The notes under the pieces: model-generated
What the model was told of the DNA's origin: nothing
What the model saw: only the letters and a program-made list of their open reading frames with translations
Databases searched by the model: none
Translations under genes and position numbers: made by a program
Part shown: piece by piece, positions 34,909 to 44,009 of the stretch
How positions within the stretch are numbered: position 1 is the stretch's first letter
Layout of the letters: every line of letters begins with the position of its first letter
From: Sphingomonas koreensis
Lineage (GTDB): Bacteria; Pseudomonadota; Alphaproteobacteria; Sphingomonadales; Sphingomonadaceae
Assembly (NCBI GenBank): GCA_006438735.1
Contig: RCZF01000003.1
Coordinates: 186,001 to 250,000 of the forward strand
DNA: 64,000 nucleotides
Reading direction: 5' to 3'

Positions 34909-35618
34909 CCCCGCGCTACGACCTCGCCTGCCACCGCACGCCGGGCGCGGGACCGACGATCGTTTTCCTGCCGGGCTATGCATCGGACATGAGCGGCAGC
35001 AAGGCGATCGCGCTCGAGGCCTGGGCGATGGCGGCCAGCCGCGCGTTCGTGCGCTTCGACTATCGCGGCTGCGGCGCGAGCCCGGGCGCGTTCGAGGACT
35101 TCACGCTGGCCGATTGGCGCGACGATGCGCTGGCGATGCTGGCGACGATCGACGGGCCCGCGGTGCTGGTCGGTTCATCGATGGGCGGCTGGCTGATGCT
35201 GCTGATCGCGCGCGATTTTCCCGAGCAGGTCGCCGGGCTGATCGGCATCGCGCCGGCGCCCGATTTCACCGATTGGGGATTTACCGAGGCGCAGAAGCGC
35301 GATTTCATCGCCAACGGCCGCGTGCTCGAAGCCTCGCCCTACGCGGACCAGCCGATCGTGACGATGCGCGCCTTCTGGGAAGCCGGCGAGGCGCTCCACG
35401 TGCTCGACACGGAAATCGGCTTCGACGGGCCGGTGCGGATCGTGCAGGGGCAGGCCGACGCCGACGTGCCGTGGACGCGGGCGCCGCTGATCGCCGAGCG
35501 GCTCCGTTCAGCCGATGTGCAGACATGGCTCGTCAAGGACGGCGATCACCGGATGTCGCGCCCCCAAGACATCGCGCTCATGATCCGCGCCATCGAGGAC
35601 GTGCTCGCCCGCTTATGA
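34905..35618 (+). CDS. alpha/beta hydrolase
   Basis: A 237-residue cytosolic hydrolase. Features are FLPGYASDMSG, RFDYRGCGASPG, nucleophile elbow GSSMGG (VLVGSSMGGWLM) and the late catalytic His in VKDGDHRMS, with the Asp in QGQADADVPW. It resembles small BioH/carboxylesterase-like proteins; substrate unknown. ATGA overlaps at both ends make it part of the mutY-to-TPR chain. Confidence 0.85.
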   Translation: MTPRYDLACHRTPGAGPTIVFLPGYASDMSGSKAIALEAWAMAASRAFVRFDYRGCGASPGAFEDFTLADWRDDALAMLATIDGPAVLVGSSMGGWLMLLIARDFPEQVAGLIGIAPAPDFTDWGFTEAQKRDFIANGRVLEASPYADQPIVTMRAFWEAGEALHVLDTEIGFDGPVRIVQGQADADVPWTRAPLIAERLRSADVQTWLVKDGDHRMSRPQDIALMIRAIEDVLARL

Positions 35619-36373
35619 TCCTGTTCCTGCTCGCCGCCGCCGCGTTGCAATCCCAGCAAGGCCCGACCGGACATCCGGTTTCATCGGAGGAAGTGCGCTT
35701 CCACGATTGCCTCGGCCTCGCGACCAACGATCCGCAACAGGGCGAGGCGCGCGCCAACCAATGGCGGCTCGATGGCGGCGGCTTCGTCGCACAGGAATGC
35801 CTCGGCGTCGCTTATGCCAACCAGCAGCGCTTCGCCGATGCGGCCGGCGAATTCGAGGGCGCGGCGAAAGCGGCGACGCTGGCCAAGGACGATCGCGCGG
35901 CGAACGATTGGGCGGAAGCCGGCAACGCCTGGATCGCCGCCGGCGACGCGGCCAAGGCCAAGGCTGCGCTCGACGCCGCGCTGGCGCTGGACAGCTTGAA
36001 CGCGGTGCAGCGCGGCGAGGCGCAGCTCGATCGCGCCCGCGCGCTGGTCGCGACCGGCGATCTGCCGGCGGCGCGCAGCGATCTCGACGCGGCGCTGATC
36101 GTGGTGCCGCAGGATTCGCTCGCTTGGCTGCTGTCGGCGACGCTGGCGCGGCGGATGGGCGATCTGCCGCGCGCACACAAGGACATCGCCGAAGCACTCA
36201 GCCGCGCGCCGCGCGAGGCGCCCGTCCAGCTCGAAGCGGGCAACATCGCCGCGATGAGCCAGGACGAGGCGGGCGCGAAGGCGGCGTGGCAGCAGGCGAT
36301 CGACCTCGCCCCCGACAGCCCGGCCGGCCAGAACGCCGCCGAGGCGCTCAAGCAATTCGGCGTCGCGCCGTAA
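35615..36373 (+). CDS. TPR-repeat protein
   Basis: A 252-residue protein with a short hydrophobic start (MILFLLAAAAL) and repeated helix pairs from about residue 60 to 250: the pattern AxxAWIAAGDAAKAKAALDAAL, DRARALVATGDLPAARSDLDAAL, and ending AWQQAIDLAPDSPAGQNAAEAL. TPR proteins mediate binding; the partner is unknown. A single Cys pair (FHDCLGLA, AQECLGVA) lies near the start. Last gene of the five-gene ATGA chain. Confidence 0.85.
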   Translation: MILFLLAAAALQSQQGPTGHPVSSEEVRFHDCLGLATNDPQQGEARANQWRLDGGGFVAQECLGVAYANQQRFADAAGEFEGAAKAATLAKDDRAANDWAEAGNAWIAAGDAAKAKAALDAALALDSLNAVQRGEAQLDRARALVATGDLPAARSDLDAALIVVPQDSLAWLLSATLARRMGDLPRAHKDIAEALSRAPREAPVQLEAGNIAAMSQDEAGAKAAWQQAIDLAPDSPAGQNAAEALKQFGVAP

Positions 36374-36411
36374 GCGTCGGCTGATCTAGGCGCGGATCAT
36401 CCTTTGGATCC

Positions 36412-36493
36412 CGTTCGTGCTGAGCGTGTCGAAGCACGCGATCCACAAGCGCCTGCTCGCGAGACGCGCCCTTCGACAGGCTCAGGGCGAACG
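36412..36493. repeat. palindromic intergenic element, family 3
   Basis: Inverted repeat; arms GTTCGTGCTGAGCGTGTCGAAG (36412-36434) and CTTCGACAGGCTCAGGGCGAAC (36471-36493). It lies between the convergent TPR and SIMPL genes. Confidence 0.85.
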
Positions 36494-36513
36494 GTAGCGC
36501 TCGAATTGCTGCG

Positions 36514-37233
36514 CTATTCCAGGTAGAACTCCACCTTCGTCACCACGCGCACCTTCTTGAACGGCGTGTCGGCGACGCCGAAGCCGCCACCCCCGTCTCC
36601 GTCGCGCGCCTCGATCGAGAAATAGCCCTGCGTCGCGCTCTTGATGCCGCCGACCGCGGTGCCGCTGTCCTTGGCGAATTGTTCGGCCGACGCCCGCGCG
36701 TCGCGTGTCGCCTCGGCGACCATCGGCGGCTTGATCGCGTTCAATTTGGTGAAGCTATAGCCCATCCGCGAACCTTCCTGCAGCTGCACGCCGGCGCTGA
36801 CCAGATCGAACTGGCGCGCGACCGCGGCGCGCGCGCGGGCGATGTCGGTAGTGCGCAATTGCAGCCGCTGGTTGATCGTCACGCGCGGCTGGCCGTTGTC
36901 GTAGAATTGATTGACGCCGGCGCCGGCGGTCTGCAGCGCATCGGCGGGAAAGCCGAGCCGCTGGAAATAAGCGCGCACCGCTTGGGTGTCGCGGGTGATC
37001 CGCGCCTGCACCTCGGCGAGATCGGGGCCCTGTTCGGAATAGGACAGGTCCCAGGTGGCGAGATCGGCGGTGACGTCGCGCTCGGCGAGGCCGCGCACCA
37101 CCACCGCGCGGTCGGCATGGCGCGCGCGCACCAGCCCGTTGCCGAGCAGATAACCGCCGACGATCATGCCGATCGCGAGGATCAGCGCGGCGAGCGCGAG
37201 CCCCCCGCCGAATCGTGTCACGCGCTCTTCCAT
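36514..37233 (-). CDS. SIMPL-domain (DUF541) protein
   Basis: A 239-residue protein with an N-terminal membrane anchor (about 11-33) and a SIMPL domain: VVVRGLAERDVTADLATWDLSY, QRLGFPADALQTAG, and the end VVTKVEFYLE. The family is envelope-located and linked to stress in a few cases; its activity is not defined. GGAGG lies upstream of the ATG. Confidence 0.82.
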   Translation of the reverse strand: MEERVTRFGGGLALAALILAIGMIVGGYLLGNGLVRARHADRAVVVRGLAERDVTADLATWDLSYSEQGPDLAEVQARITRDTQAVRAYFQRLGFPADALQTAGAGVNQFYDNGQPRVTINQRLQLRTTDIARARAAVARQFDLVSAGVQLQEGSRMGYSFTKLNAIKPPMVAEATRDARASAEQFAKDSGTAVGGIKSATQGYFSIEARDGDGGGGFGVADTPFKKVRVVTKVEFYLE

Positions 37234-37326
37234 TGCCGACGATCCTCCCGATATGCGGTGCAGCCCTGATCGCCTAACAGCGATGAACCGTTACTTGATA
37301 GCGATGAACGGAGTGAAAGCCCAGCG

Positions 37327-37779
37327 ATGAATTATCTCCACACAATGATCCGGGTGAGCGATCCCGACGCCACGATCCGCTTTTTCGAGCTGCTCGGCCT
37401 CAAGGAAGTGCGCCGCATGGAGAGCGAGAAGGGCCGCTTCACGCTGATCTTCCTCGCCACGCCCGAGGACATGAACGGCGCCGGCGAACGCGCCAACGCC
37501 GAGGTGGAGCTGACTTACAACTGGCCGCCCGAAGACGGCAGCCCCGCCGAAAGCTACACCGGCGGGCGCAATTTCGGACACCTAGCCTACCGCGTCGACA
37601 ATATCTACGAGACCTGCCAGCGATTGATGGACGGCGGCGTGACGATCAACCGCCCGCCGCGCGACGGCCATATGGCGTTCGTCCGCAGCCCCGATAACAT
37701 CTCGATCGAGCTGCTGCAAAACGGCGTGCTCGAGCCGGCCGAACCGTGGCGATCGATGCCCAATATCGGCGAATGGTGA
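37327..37779 (+). CDS. gloA: lactoylglutathione lyase
   Basis: A 150-residue VOC protein with the metal and glutathione signature of glyoxalase [49 protein letters not shown] and NISIELLQ. It isomerises the methylglyoxal-glutathione adduct. Its TGA overlaps the start of gloB, which takes the next step, so the two form a coupled methylglyoxal detoxification pair. Confidence 0.93.
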   Translation: MNYLHTMIRVSDPDATIRFFELLGLKEVRRMESEKGRFTLIFLATPEDMNGAGERANAEVELTYNWPPEDGSPAESYTGGRNFGHLAYRVDNIYETCQRLMDGGVTINRPPRDGHMAFVRSPDNISIELLQNGVLEPAEPWRSMPNIGEW

Positions 37780-38510
37780 TGCCGCTGGAGATCGTCCGCG
37801 TCGCCGCGCTCAGCGACAATTACATCTGGCTGGTCCACGATACCGCCAGCGATGAGACGCTGGTGATCGATCCCGGCGAGGCCGAGCCCGCGCTGGCCGC
37901 CGCCGCGGCGCGCGGCTGGACGATCTCGCAGATCTGGAACACGCATTGGCATCCCGATCACACCAGCGGCAATGCCGCGATCAAGGCGGCGACCGGCGCG
38001 CGTGTCACCGGCCCCGCCGCCGAGGCCGGCAAGATTCCCACGCTCGACGACGGCGTGGCCGAAGGCGACACCGTGCGAATCGGCGACCATGTCGCGCGCG
38101 TGATCGAGACACCGGCGCACACCGCGGGGCATATCAGCTTCCACCTCGCCGACGACGCGGTCATCTTCGTCGGCGACACGCTGTTCGCGATGGGCTGCGG
38201 CCGGCTGTTCGAGGGCGACGCGGCGCAGATGTTCGCCAACATGCAGCGGCTGGCGGCGCTGCCCGGCGAAACCCAGGTCTATGCCGCGCACGAATATACC
38301 CAGTCGAACGGGCGCTATGCGCTGGTCGCCGAGCCCGACAATGCGGCGATCACCGGGCGGATGACGGAGGTCGATGCCGCGCGCGCGGCCGGCGAGGCGA
38401 CCTTGCCGACGACGATCGCGCTCGAACGCGCGACCAATCCATTCATGCGCGCGCAGTCCGCCGAACAATTGGCCGAGCGCCGCGCGGCAAAGGATGCATT
38501 TCGCGGCTGA
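37779..38510 (+). CDS. gloB: hydroxyacylglutathione hydrolase
   Basis: A 243-residue metallo-beta-lactamase-fold hydrolase with THWHPDHTSG (metal motif HXHXDH), TPAHTAGHISF, FVGDTLFAMGCGRLFEG and AAHEYTQSN. It cleaves S-lactoylglutathione made by GloA. The start at 37779 forms TGATG with the gloA stop. Confidence 0.95.
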   Translation: MPLEIVRVAALSDNYIWLVHDTASDETLVIDPGEAEPALAAAAARGWTISQIWNTHWHPDHTSGNAAIKAATGARVTGPAAEAGKIPTLDDGVAEGDTVRIGDHVARVIETPAHTAGHISFHLADDAVIFVGDTLFAMGCGRLFEGDAAQMFANMQRLAALPGETQVYAAHEYTQSNGRYALVAEPDNAAITGRMTEVDAARAAGEATLPTTIALERATNPFMRAQSAEQLAERRAAKDAFRG

Positions 38511-38560
38511 CCGGCTTATATAGGGTGATCAGGGGGCGGATGACGACGAGGAGTTTCGTA

Positions 38561-38959
38561 ATGCGTCGCTTTGCCTTGGCCGCTGCCCTTTTACTGATCG
38601 TTGCCGGTTGCGCCGGCTCCGCCGAGCCCTCCGGCGCGACCAATCCCAAACAGCTCGCCGAAATCGCCGACGCGCTGAAGGGGCTGACCCCCGGCGAGCC
38701 GACCAGCTGCATCGATCAGACCCGAGTGCGCGACGTGAAGAAATTCGAGAACACGATCCTCTATCAATATTCGCCGCGCGAAATTTATCGCAACGATGTG
38801 ACGCCGGGCTGCTCGGGCCTGCGCTTCGGCGATCCGATCGTCAGCCGCACGGTGACCAGCCAGCTCTGCCGCGGCGACATCATCCGCACCTTCTCCCCCG
38901 GACCCAACACGCCGAGCGGCAGTTGCGCGCTCAATGCCTTCGTCCCTTACAAGAGGTGA
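38561..38959 (+). CDS. secreted hypothetical lipoprotein (Cys-rich, paralog 1)
   Basis: A 132-residue protein with a lipobox (LLLIVAGC) and a mature part with Cys residues in SCIDQTRV, GCSGLRF, LCRGDIIR and SCALNAF, ending FVPYKR. No known domain. It is clearly related to the next gene in the Cys pattern and in the C-terminal end. GAGGAG lies seven bases before the ATG. Confidence 0.75.
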   Translation: MRRFALAAALLLIVAGCAGSAEPSGATNPKQLAEIADALKGLTPGEPTSCIDQTRVRDVKKFENTILYQYSPREIYRNDVTPGCSGLRFGDPIVSRTVTSQLCRGDIIRTFSPGPNTPSGSCALNAFVPYKR

Positions 38960-38962
38960 TCC

Positions 38963-39349
38963 ATGCGCAAGAACGTTCTGCTCGGCCTCGCCGTCGCCTC
39001 GATCGCCAGCGCCGCGATCGCGCGTGACGATCCGGCGCGCGATCTCGCCAAGGCGCTGGAAGGGCACGTCGCCACCAAGACCGATCAATGCATCGATCCG
39101 CACCTCGTCAGCGGGCCGCAGGTGATCGGCCACGATACGCTGCTCTATCGCCAGGGCGGGACGATCTGGAAGACCACTGTCATCGGCCCCTGCCCCTCGC
39201 TCGACGACGACGTGACGATCATCAACGACGTCTATGGCGGGCAATTGTGCCGCAACGATCGCTTCCGCACGCGCGAGCCGGGACTGACGATCCCGTCGGC
39301 TTATTGCCGGCTGGGCGGCTTCACCAAATATGTGCCGGTGAAGCGCTAA
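38963..39349 (+). CDS. secreted hypothetical protein (Cys-rich, paralog 2)
   Basis: A 128-residue protein with a signal peptide (about 1-20, ending ASAAIA) and Cys residues in QCIDPHL, PCPSLDDD, LCRNDRFR and YCRLGGF, ending KYVPVKR. It matches the previous protein in layout, so the two are a tandem duplication with one copy lipidated. It follows three bases after the previous stop. Function unknown. Confidence 0.75.
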   Translation: MRKNVLLGLAVASIASAAIARDDPARDLAKALEGHVATKTDQCIDPHLVSGPQVIGHDTLLYRQGGTIWKTTVIGPCPSLDDDVTIINDVYGGQLCRNDRFRTREPGLTIPSAYCRLGGFTKYVPVKR

Positions 39350-39355
39350 CCCCGC

Positions 39356-39895
39356 TCAGTCGTCCTTGCTTTTCTCATAGCGGGCGATCGCCTCGATCAG
39401 CAGGCGCTTGGCCTCATCGGCGTCGCCCCATTTGCCGATCCGCACCCACTTCTCGGCCTCGAGATCCTTATAGTGGGTGAAGAAATGCTCGATCTGCTGC
39501 ATCACGATCTGCGGCAGATCGTCGCGGTGGCCGACCTTGGCGTAATAAGGGAAGGTCTTGTCGTCGGGCACGCAGACGAGCTTTTCGTCGCCGCCATGCT
39601 CGTCTTCGAGATTAAGCACTGCGATCGGGCGGGCGCGCACGACGCACCCCGGCACGAACGGCGAGCGCGCGATGACGAGCGCGTCGATCGGATCGCCGTC
39701 GGTCGATAGCGTGTGCGGCACGAAGCCGTAATTCGCCGGATAGCGCATCGGCGTGTGCAGGATACGATCGACGAACAGCGCGCCCGACTTCTTGTCGAAC
39801 TCATATTTCACCGGCTCGCCGCCGACCGGCACTTCGATGATGACGTTGAGACTCTCCGGCGGATTGTCGCCCACCGGGATCAGATCGATACGCAT
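39356..39895 (-). CDS. ppa: inorganic pyrophosphatase
   Basis: A 179-residue family I pyrophosphatase: PVKYEFDKKSGALFVDR, RYPANYGFVPHTLSTDGDPIDALV (the DGDPxD metal motif) and the late EEKWVRIGKWGD-like EAEKWVRIGKWGDADEA. It hydrolyses PPi from biosynthetic reactions. GGAAG precedes the ATG. The 3' end converges on the paralog 2 gene with a 6-base gap. Confidence 0.96.
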   Translation of the reverse strand: MRIDLIPVGDNPPESLNVIIEVPVGGEPVKYEFDKKSGALFVDRILHTPMRYPANYGFVPHTLSTDGDPIDALVIARSPFVPGCVVRARPIAVLNLEDEHGGDEKLVCVPDDKTFPYYAKVGHRDDLPQIVMQQIEHFFTHYKDLEAEKWVRIGKWGDADEAKRLLIEAIARYEKSKDD

Positions 39896-39916
39896 TTTTG
39901 CTTCCTTCGTCAGTGT

Positions 39917-39990
39917 GCGGCACCGGCCCGCTCGCCCACCCACATCATATCCTGAATGGATGGCAGGGTGGAGGAGCGGGCCGGTGCCGC
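39917..39990. repeat. palindromic element, family 2
   Basis: Inverted repeat with arms GCGGCACCGGCCCGCTC and its complement GAGCGGGCCGGTGCCGC around an AT-rich loop. A further hairpin GCTTCGGC/GCCGAAGC follows at 39991-40011. Lies between ppa and the M61 peptidase gene. Confidence 0.85.
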
Positions 39991-40018
39991 GCTTCGGCCG
40001 CAAGCCGAAGCGAAAAAA

Positions 40019-41941
40019 TCAGCGCGCCGCGAGCAGCTTGTCGAGGCCGGTCTCTCCCGTGCCGGTCTTGACGAGGTGCGGATAGCGTGGCCCGCCGTGA
40101 TAGTCGATGGCGACATCGCGGTAATCGTCCTGGCGCTGGACGTTCAGGTGGATCGGATTCTTGTCGGTCTTCGCCGCCACGATCGCATCCTTCATCGCAT
40201 CGGGTGAGAATGCCTTGCCATTGACCGACACGATCGTGTCGCCGACAGTCAGCCCCGCCTTGAACGCCGGGCTGTCCCAGATCACCGCCTCGACACCGCC
40301 ATCCTTGTCGCTGGCGGACAGGCCCAGCGAATAGCTCGCGTCGATCTTGTGGCGATTGGTCTCGGCCTGCTTGAACACGCCGGATTCGACGTCGGTATAG
40401 ACCAGCTTGTAGCCGTTCTGGACGAAGCCGTTCAGCGGCGCGTCCTTCGACAGCCCCTGGAGGCGATCGTTGAGGAAGGTCGCCCAATCATAGGGCTCGA
40501 TCTGGTTGAGCGTGGTGACGACGTCGTTGAAATTATACGTCACTTCGCCCCAATCGCCATCGTTGATGCCGAAGAAGGCGCGGGCAAAATCATCGAGCGA
40601 CTTGGCGCCGTGCGATTGCTGGCGGAGCATCGAATCGACTTCCATCCACACCATCAGCCCTTCGTTGTAATAATCCTCCGAGCGCTGCCAGCTGGTCCAG
40701 CCCTTGGGCCGGCGCTCCGAAATGATCGGATCGTTGGTGGTGTCTTCGAGATCGCGCCACTGCCGCGCGGGCATATTGTCGTAATAGGCCGCGATCATCG
40801 CATAGCCGTCGAGCGTATCGGCCTTCGACACGATCCCCGAGCGCGCCTGGAGGACATAACCCCAGAATTGCGTCTGCCCTTCATAGACCCACAGCAGGCT
40901 GTCGCGCATCGGCGTGCGGTAATCGGGCGTCCACAGGTCCGCGCCGCGGCGGAATTTGCCGTCCCAGCTGTGAGTGTATTCGTGCGGCAGCAGATTGTGA
41001 TTGCCGACCTGATTGTCCCAATCGGTGAAATAGCCCTCGTCGGTGCCGTCTTCCGAGCTGCGATGATGCTCGAGCCCGTTGCCGCCGAGCTGCGAGGAGA
41101 GCGACAGCAGGAAATGATAGTGATCGTAATGCTGCGCGCCGAACAATTTGACCGCCTGAGCGACGAGCTGTTTGTGGGCATCGATCTGCGCCGGCGTGGC
41201 GACGAGATCGGCCGGCTTGTCGGCGAAGACGTCGAGATCGACCTGCGGCGAAAGCGCCCATTGCTTGTAATAGCGCCCGGCGACGACGGGCGAATCGACC
41301 AACGTCTCGTAGCTCGTGGTGTCATAGCTGTAGATCGGGCCGTTGGCCTTCGCCGGCAGCCCCGAGGCGGCGCTGAAGCCGGCGGGATAATGGACCGTCG
41401 CGGCGATCGGAATGTCACGCGTGAAATAGCCGGCCGGATACAGGCTCATCGAATTCCACTGCAGGCTGATGAGGTTCGGCGTCATCACGATCCGGCCCTG
41501 ATCCTTGGCCGTCGCCGAGATGAACTGAAAGGCGAGATCGAGCTTCTTGGCGCCTTCGGGCACGTCGATATGAAAGGCATAGACGTCGACCGGATCGCGC
41601 ACCCAGCGCACCGGCTTGCCGGCGGCGGTGATCGTCAGCCCGGCGAGCTTATCGAGCTGGCCGGTCGGCGAGTGGTTGCCGGGCAGCCATTTTGGATAGA
41701 GCAGCACCATCGGGCCGGCCTTCTCCACCGGGATCGTCTGCTTCACGCGGAAGATGCCCTGGCTGGTGTCCGACGCGTCGACGTCAAGCGTCATCGTGCC
41801 GGGATAGGCGATGTCCTGCGGCGCGGGGATGGTGTCGGCGAACGGCAGCGGCTGCGGCTTCGAATTGCCCGCCGGCGTGAGTTGCGCGGTGGCGGCGGTG
41901 GAGGCGAGCAGAAACGAAGCGACAGCGAGCGTGCGGATCAT
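40019..41941 (-). CDS. M61 family metallopeptidase
   Basis: A 640-residue secreted peptidase with a signal peptide (about 1-19). The N-terminal beta-sandwich region is followed by the zinc motif HEYTHSW and a downstream Glu, in the glycyl-aminopeptidase-like M61 fold, and a C-terminal PDZ domain (SPAFKAGLTVGDTIVSVNGK). M61 enzymes prefer N-terminal Gly or Ala. It may trim peptides in the periplasm. Confidence 0.93.
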   Translation of the reverse strand: MIRTLAVASFLLASTAATAQLTPAGNSKPQPLPFADTIPAPQDIAYPGTMTLDVDASDTSQGIFRVKQTIPVEKAGPMVLLYPKWLPGNHSPTGQLDKLAGLTITAAGKPVRWVRDPVDVYAFHIDVPEGAKKLDLAFQFISATAKDQGRIVMTPNLISLQWNSMSLYPAGYFTRDIPIAATVHYPAGFSAASGLPAKANGPIYSYDTTSYETLVDSPVVAGRYYKQWALSPQVDLDVFADKPADLVATPAQIDAHKQLVAQAVKLFGAQHYDHYHFLLSLSSQLGGNGLEHHRSSEDGTDEGYFTDWDNQVGNHNLLPHEYTHSWDGKFRRGADLWTPDYRTPMRDSLLWVYEGQTQFWGYVLQARSGIVSKADTLDGYAMIAAYYDNMPARQWRDLEDTTNDPIISERRPKGWTSWQRSEDYYNEGLMVWMEVDSMLRQQSHGAKSLDDFARAFFGINDGDWGEVTYNFNDVVTTLNQIEPYDWATFLNDRLQGLSKDAPLNGFVQNGYKLVYTDVESGVFKQAETNRHKIDASYSLGLSASDKDGGVEAVIWDSPAFKAGLTVGDTIVSVNGKAFSPDAMKDAIVAAKTDKNPIHLNVQRQDDYRDVAIDYHGGPRYPHLVKTGTGETGLDKLLAAR

Positions 41942-42089
41942 GAAAAGGGCCTTTCGGCGGAGGGGAGGACGGCGCGAGGCTTAGGCGCGACGCGCCGTGC
42001 AAGTCCAGACCCGCACCTGCTTTTTGCCGCGATTGACGCCATCGTGCGACCAGCGGCAACTTCCGCGACAGCCGAGGCGTTGCCCCGGC

Positions 42090-42572
42090 ATGACCGATTT
42101 TCCCTTGCCGCTCGACGGCGGCTGTTTCTGCGGCGCGCTACGCTATCGGCTCAGCGCCGCGCCGCTGTTCACGCTGGCTTGCCATTGCACCGATTGCCGG
42201 CAGATGACCGCCTCGGCCTATTCGCTCGGCCTCGTCGTGCCGCGCGACGGCTTTGCCGTCACCGCCGACATCCAGCCGCGGCCGCTCGACAAGCGCGCCG
42301 ATTCGGGCGGCACCTCGACGCGCTTCGTCTGCCCGCTTTGCGCAACCTGGACGCATACCGAGACGAGCGGCGCGCCCGGCGTGACGATCGTGCGGCCCAG
42401 CTCGCTCGACCAATCGGATTGGGTCCGCCCGGTCGCGCAGATCTTCACGCGCTCGGCATATGACTGGGCAATCATGCCGTTGCCGATGAGTTACGAGACG
42501 GAATTCGGCGAGACCGAGGCGATCGAGGCGGCGTTCACCGCAAGCGATATCCGCCCGCCTGCCCCCGCCTGA
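42090..42572 (+). CDS. GFA family protein (zinc-binding)
   Basis: A 160-residue protein of the GFA/CENP-V fold: GGCFCGALRY, ACHCTDCRQMTASAYS and FVCPLCATWT provide the eight-Cys zinc pattern. Members were first called glutathione-dependent formaldehyde-activating enzymes, but for most the activity is unproven. The start is chosen at 42090; upstream in-frame residues are unlike the family. Confidence 0.85.
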   Translation: MTDFPLPLDGGCFCGALRYRLSAAPLFTLACHCTDCRQMTASAYSLGLVVPRDGFAVTADIQPRPLDKRADSGGTSTRFVCPLCATWTHTETSGAPGVTIVRPSSLDQSDWVRPVAQIFTRSAYDWAIMPLPMSYETEFGETEAIEAAFTASDIRPPAPA

Positions 42573-42695
42573 CGCTTGCCGACTGATCCATGTCGTGACG
42601 ATTCTGGGCGGACAGAGCGCAACGACGGCCCCGGTGCTTCGTTCAAGCAGTCACGGCGCGCGAGCCGTTCCTCAACATCGTTCAGGAGACCCGAG

Positions 42696-43217
42696 ATGGG
42701 CTTGTTCACCAAGGATATCGAGACGTTCGACGATCTGTTCCTGCATCAGTTGCAGGACGTTTATTACGCCGAAAATCAGATCACCAAGGCGCTGCCGAAG
42801 ATGATCGACAAAGCGACGGATCCCGCGCTCAAGCAGGGTTTCCAGACGCATCTGACCGAAACCGAAGGTCAGATCGCCCGGCTCGAGCAAGTGTTCGAGA
42901 TGATCGGCGCGACGCCCAAGGCGGCGACCTGCCCGGCAATCGACGGGATCATCAAGGAAGCCAATGAAGTTGCCGGCGACATCGCCGACAAGGCCGTGCT
43001 CGACGCCGCGCTGATCGCCTCGGCGCAGGCGGTCGAACATTATGAGATCACCCGCTACGGCACGCTGATCGCCTGGGCCAAGCAACTCGGCCGCGAGGAC
43101 GCCGCCGGCGTGCTCAAGCAGACGCTCGACGAGGAATATGCCACCGACGACAAGCTGACCAAGCTTGCCACGTCGAAGGACAACGCCAAGGCGGCGGCGG
43201 TCGCAGAACCCGCCTGA
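42696..43217 (+). CDS. YciF-like ferritin-like protein (DUF892)
   Basis: A 173-residue helical protein: FDDLFLHQLQDVYYAENQITKALPKM, HLTETEGQIARLEQVF, AVEHYEITRYGTLIAWAKQLG and LDEEYATDDKLTKLA. The Glu/His positions fit a diiron four-helix bundle. YciF-type proteins are induced under stress. CAGGAG lies seven bases before the ATG. Confidence 0.9.
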   Translation: MGLFTKDIETFDDLFLHQLQDVYYAENQITKALPKMIDKATDPALKQGFQTHLTETEGQIARLEQVFEMIGATPKAATCPAIDGIIKEANEVAGDIADKAVLDAALIASAQAVEHYEITRYGTLIAWAKQLGREDAAGVLKQTLDEEYATDDKLTKLATSKDNAKAAAVAEPA

Positions 43218-43270
43218 TCGCCCGCTGGCCCGGCGAGGCGACCGCCGGGCCGGCTCGCGACCCAAGCCGA

Positions 43271-43396
43271 TCAGCTTTTCAGCGTCGTCATCTCCACGGC
43301 CTTGTTCTTGGTCGAGGGGTTGGCGGCGTTGGTTTTGACCTTTTCCGCCTTGGGTTTGCGGACTTCCTTGTTCGACTTTTTCTGGCTCTTCGCCAT
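43271..43396 (-). CDS. small lysine-rich conserved protein
   Basis: A 41-residue basic protein starting MAKSQKKSNKEVRKPKAEK, with about one residue in four being Lys. AAGGAA lies six bases before the ATG. Similar short proteins with the SQKKSNREVRKPK start occur in other alphaproteobacteria to my knowledge; the function is unknown, and a nucleic-acid binding or ribosome-linked role is only a guess. Confidence 0.7.
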   Translation of the reverse strand: MAKSQKKSNKEVRKPKAEKVKTNAANPSTKNKAVEMTTLKS

Positions 43397-43466
43397 CGCC
43401 GGTTCCTTTGCCGGGGCGGCATGCCCCTGGCGCGCAGCATAGCGCGGTTCGGCGGGCGCGAGGACT

Positions 43467-43958
43467 CTATTCGGCGGCGCGCACCTCGGGCTCGACGGCG
43501 GCGACATCCTCGGGCAGCGACCAGATCAGATCCTGCTTGGTCAGCACGCGGCCGTCGTGCGCATGGACCTGGATCGGCGCGATCGGCTGACGATCGCGCG
43601 CATCGACCAGCACCGGGCTCGCCGGCATGCCGGTTTCCCAGCGCTCGCCCCATTGCCGAAGCGCGATCATCGTCGGCAACAGCGCCATGCCCTTGTCGGT
43701 CAATTTATATTCGATCTTGCGGCGATCCTCGGCGAGCGCGGTGCGGCCGAGGATGCCATGCTCGACCAGCCGGCCGAGCCGATTGGCCAGGATATTGCGG
43801 GCAATGCCGAGCTCGGATTGGAATTCTTCGAAATGCGCGAGCCCATTGAACGCGGCGCGCAGGATCAGGAACGACCAGCGCTCGCCCATCGCCTCGAGCG
43901 CGGCCGGCAGGCTGCATTCGGCCAGATCGCGGAGAGGTTCACGCAGTTTAACATCCAT
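43467..43958 (-). CDS. HxlR family transcriptional regulator
   Basis: A 163-residue winged-helix regulator: CSLPAALEAMGERWSFLILRAAFNGLAHFEEF, then GIARNILANRLGRLVEHGILGR and wing YKLTDKG. The usual single Cys near the start (ECSLP) is present, which in HxlR-type proteins can be a redox or electrophile sensor. It is divergent from a CC_3452-family gene, with a palindrome between that may be its operator. Confidence 0.88.
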   Translation of the reverse strand: MDVKLREPLRDLAECSLPAALEAMGERWSFLILRAAFNGLAHFEEFQSELGIARNILANRLGRLVEHGILGRTALAEDRRKIEYKLTDKGMALLPTMIALRQWGERWETGMPASPVLVDARDRQPIAPIQVHAHDGRVLTKQDLIWSLPEDVAAVEPEVRAAE

Positions 43959-44009
43959 AACAGTCGAGCCTATCGCAAAAATCGCCCTTTGGGAACGAGA
44001 TATAAGTTT

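Noticed and set aside
40349..42463. 704-codon plus-strand frame opposite the M61 peptidase
   Set aside because: Antisense shadow of a clear peptidase gene with HEYTH motif and signal peptide.
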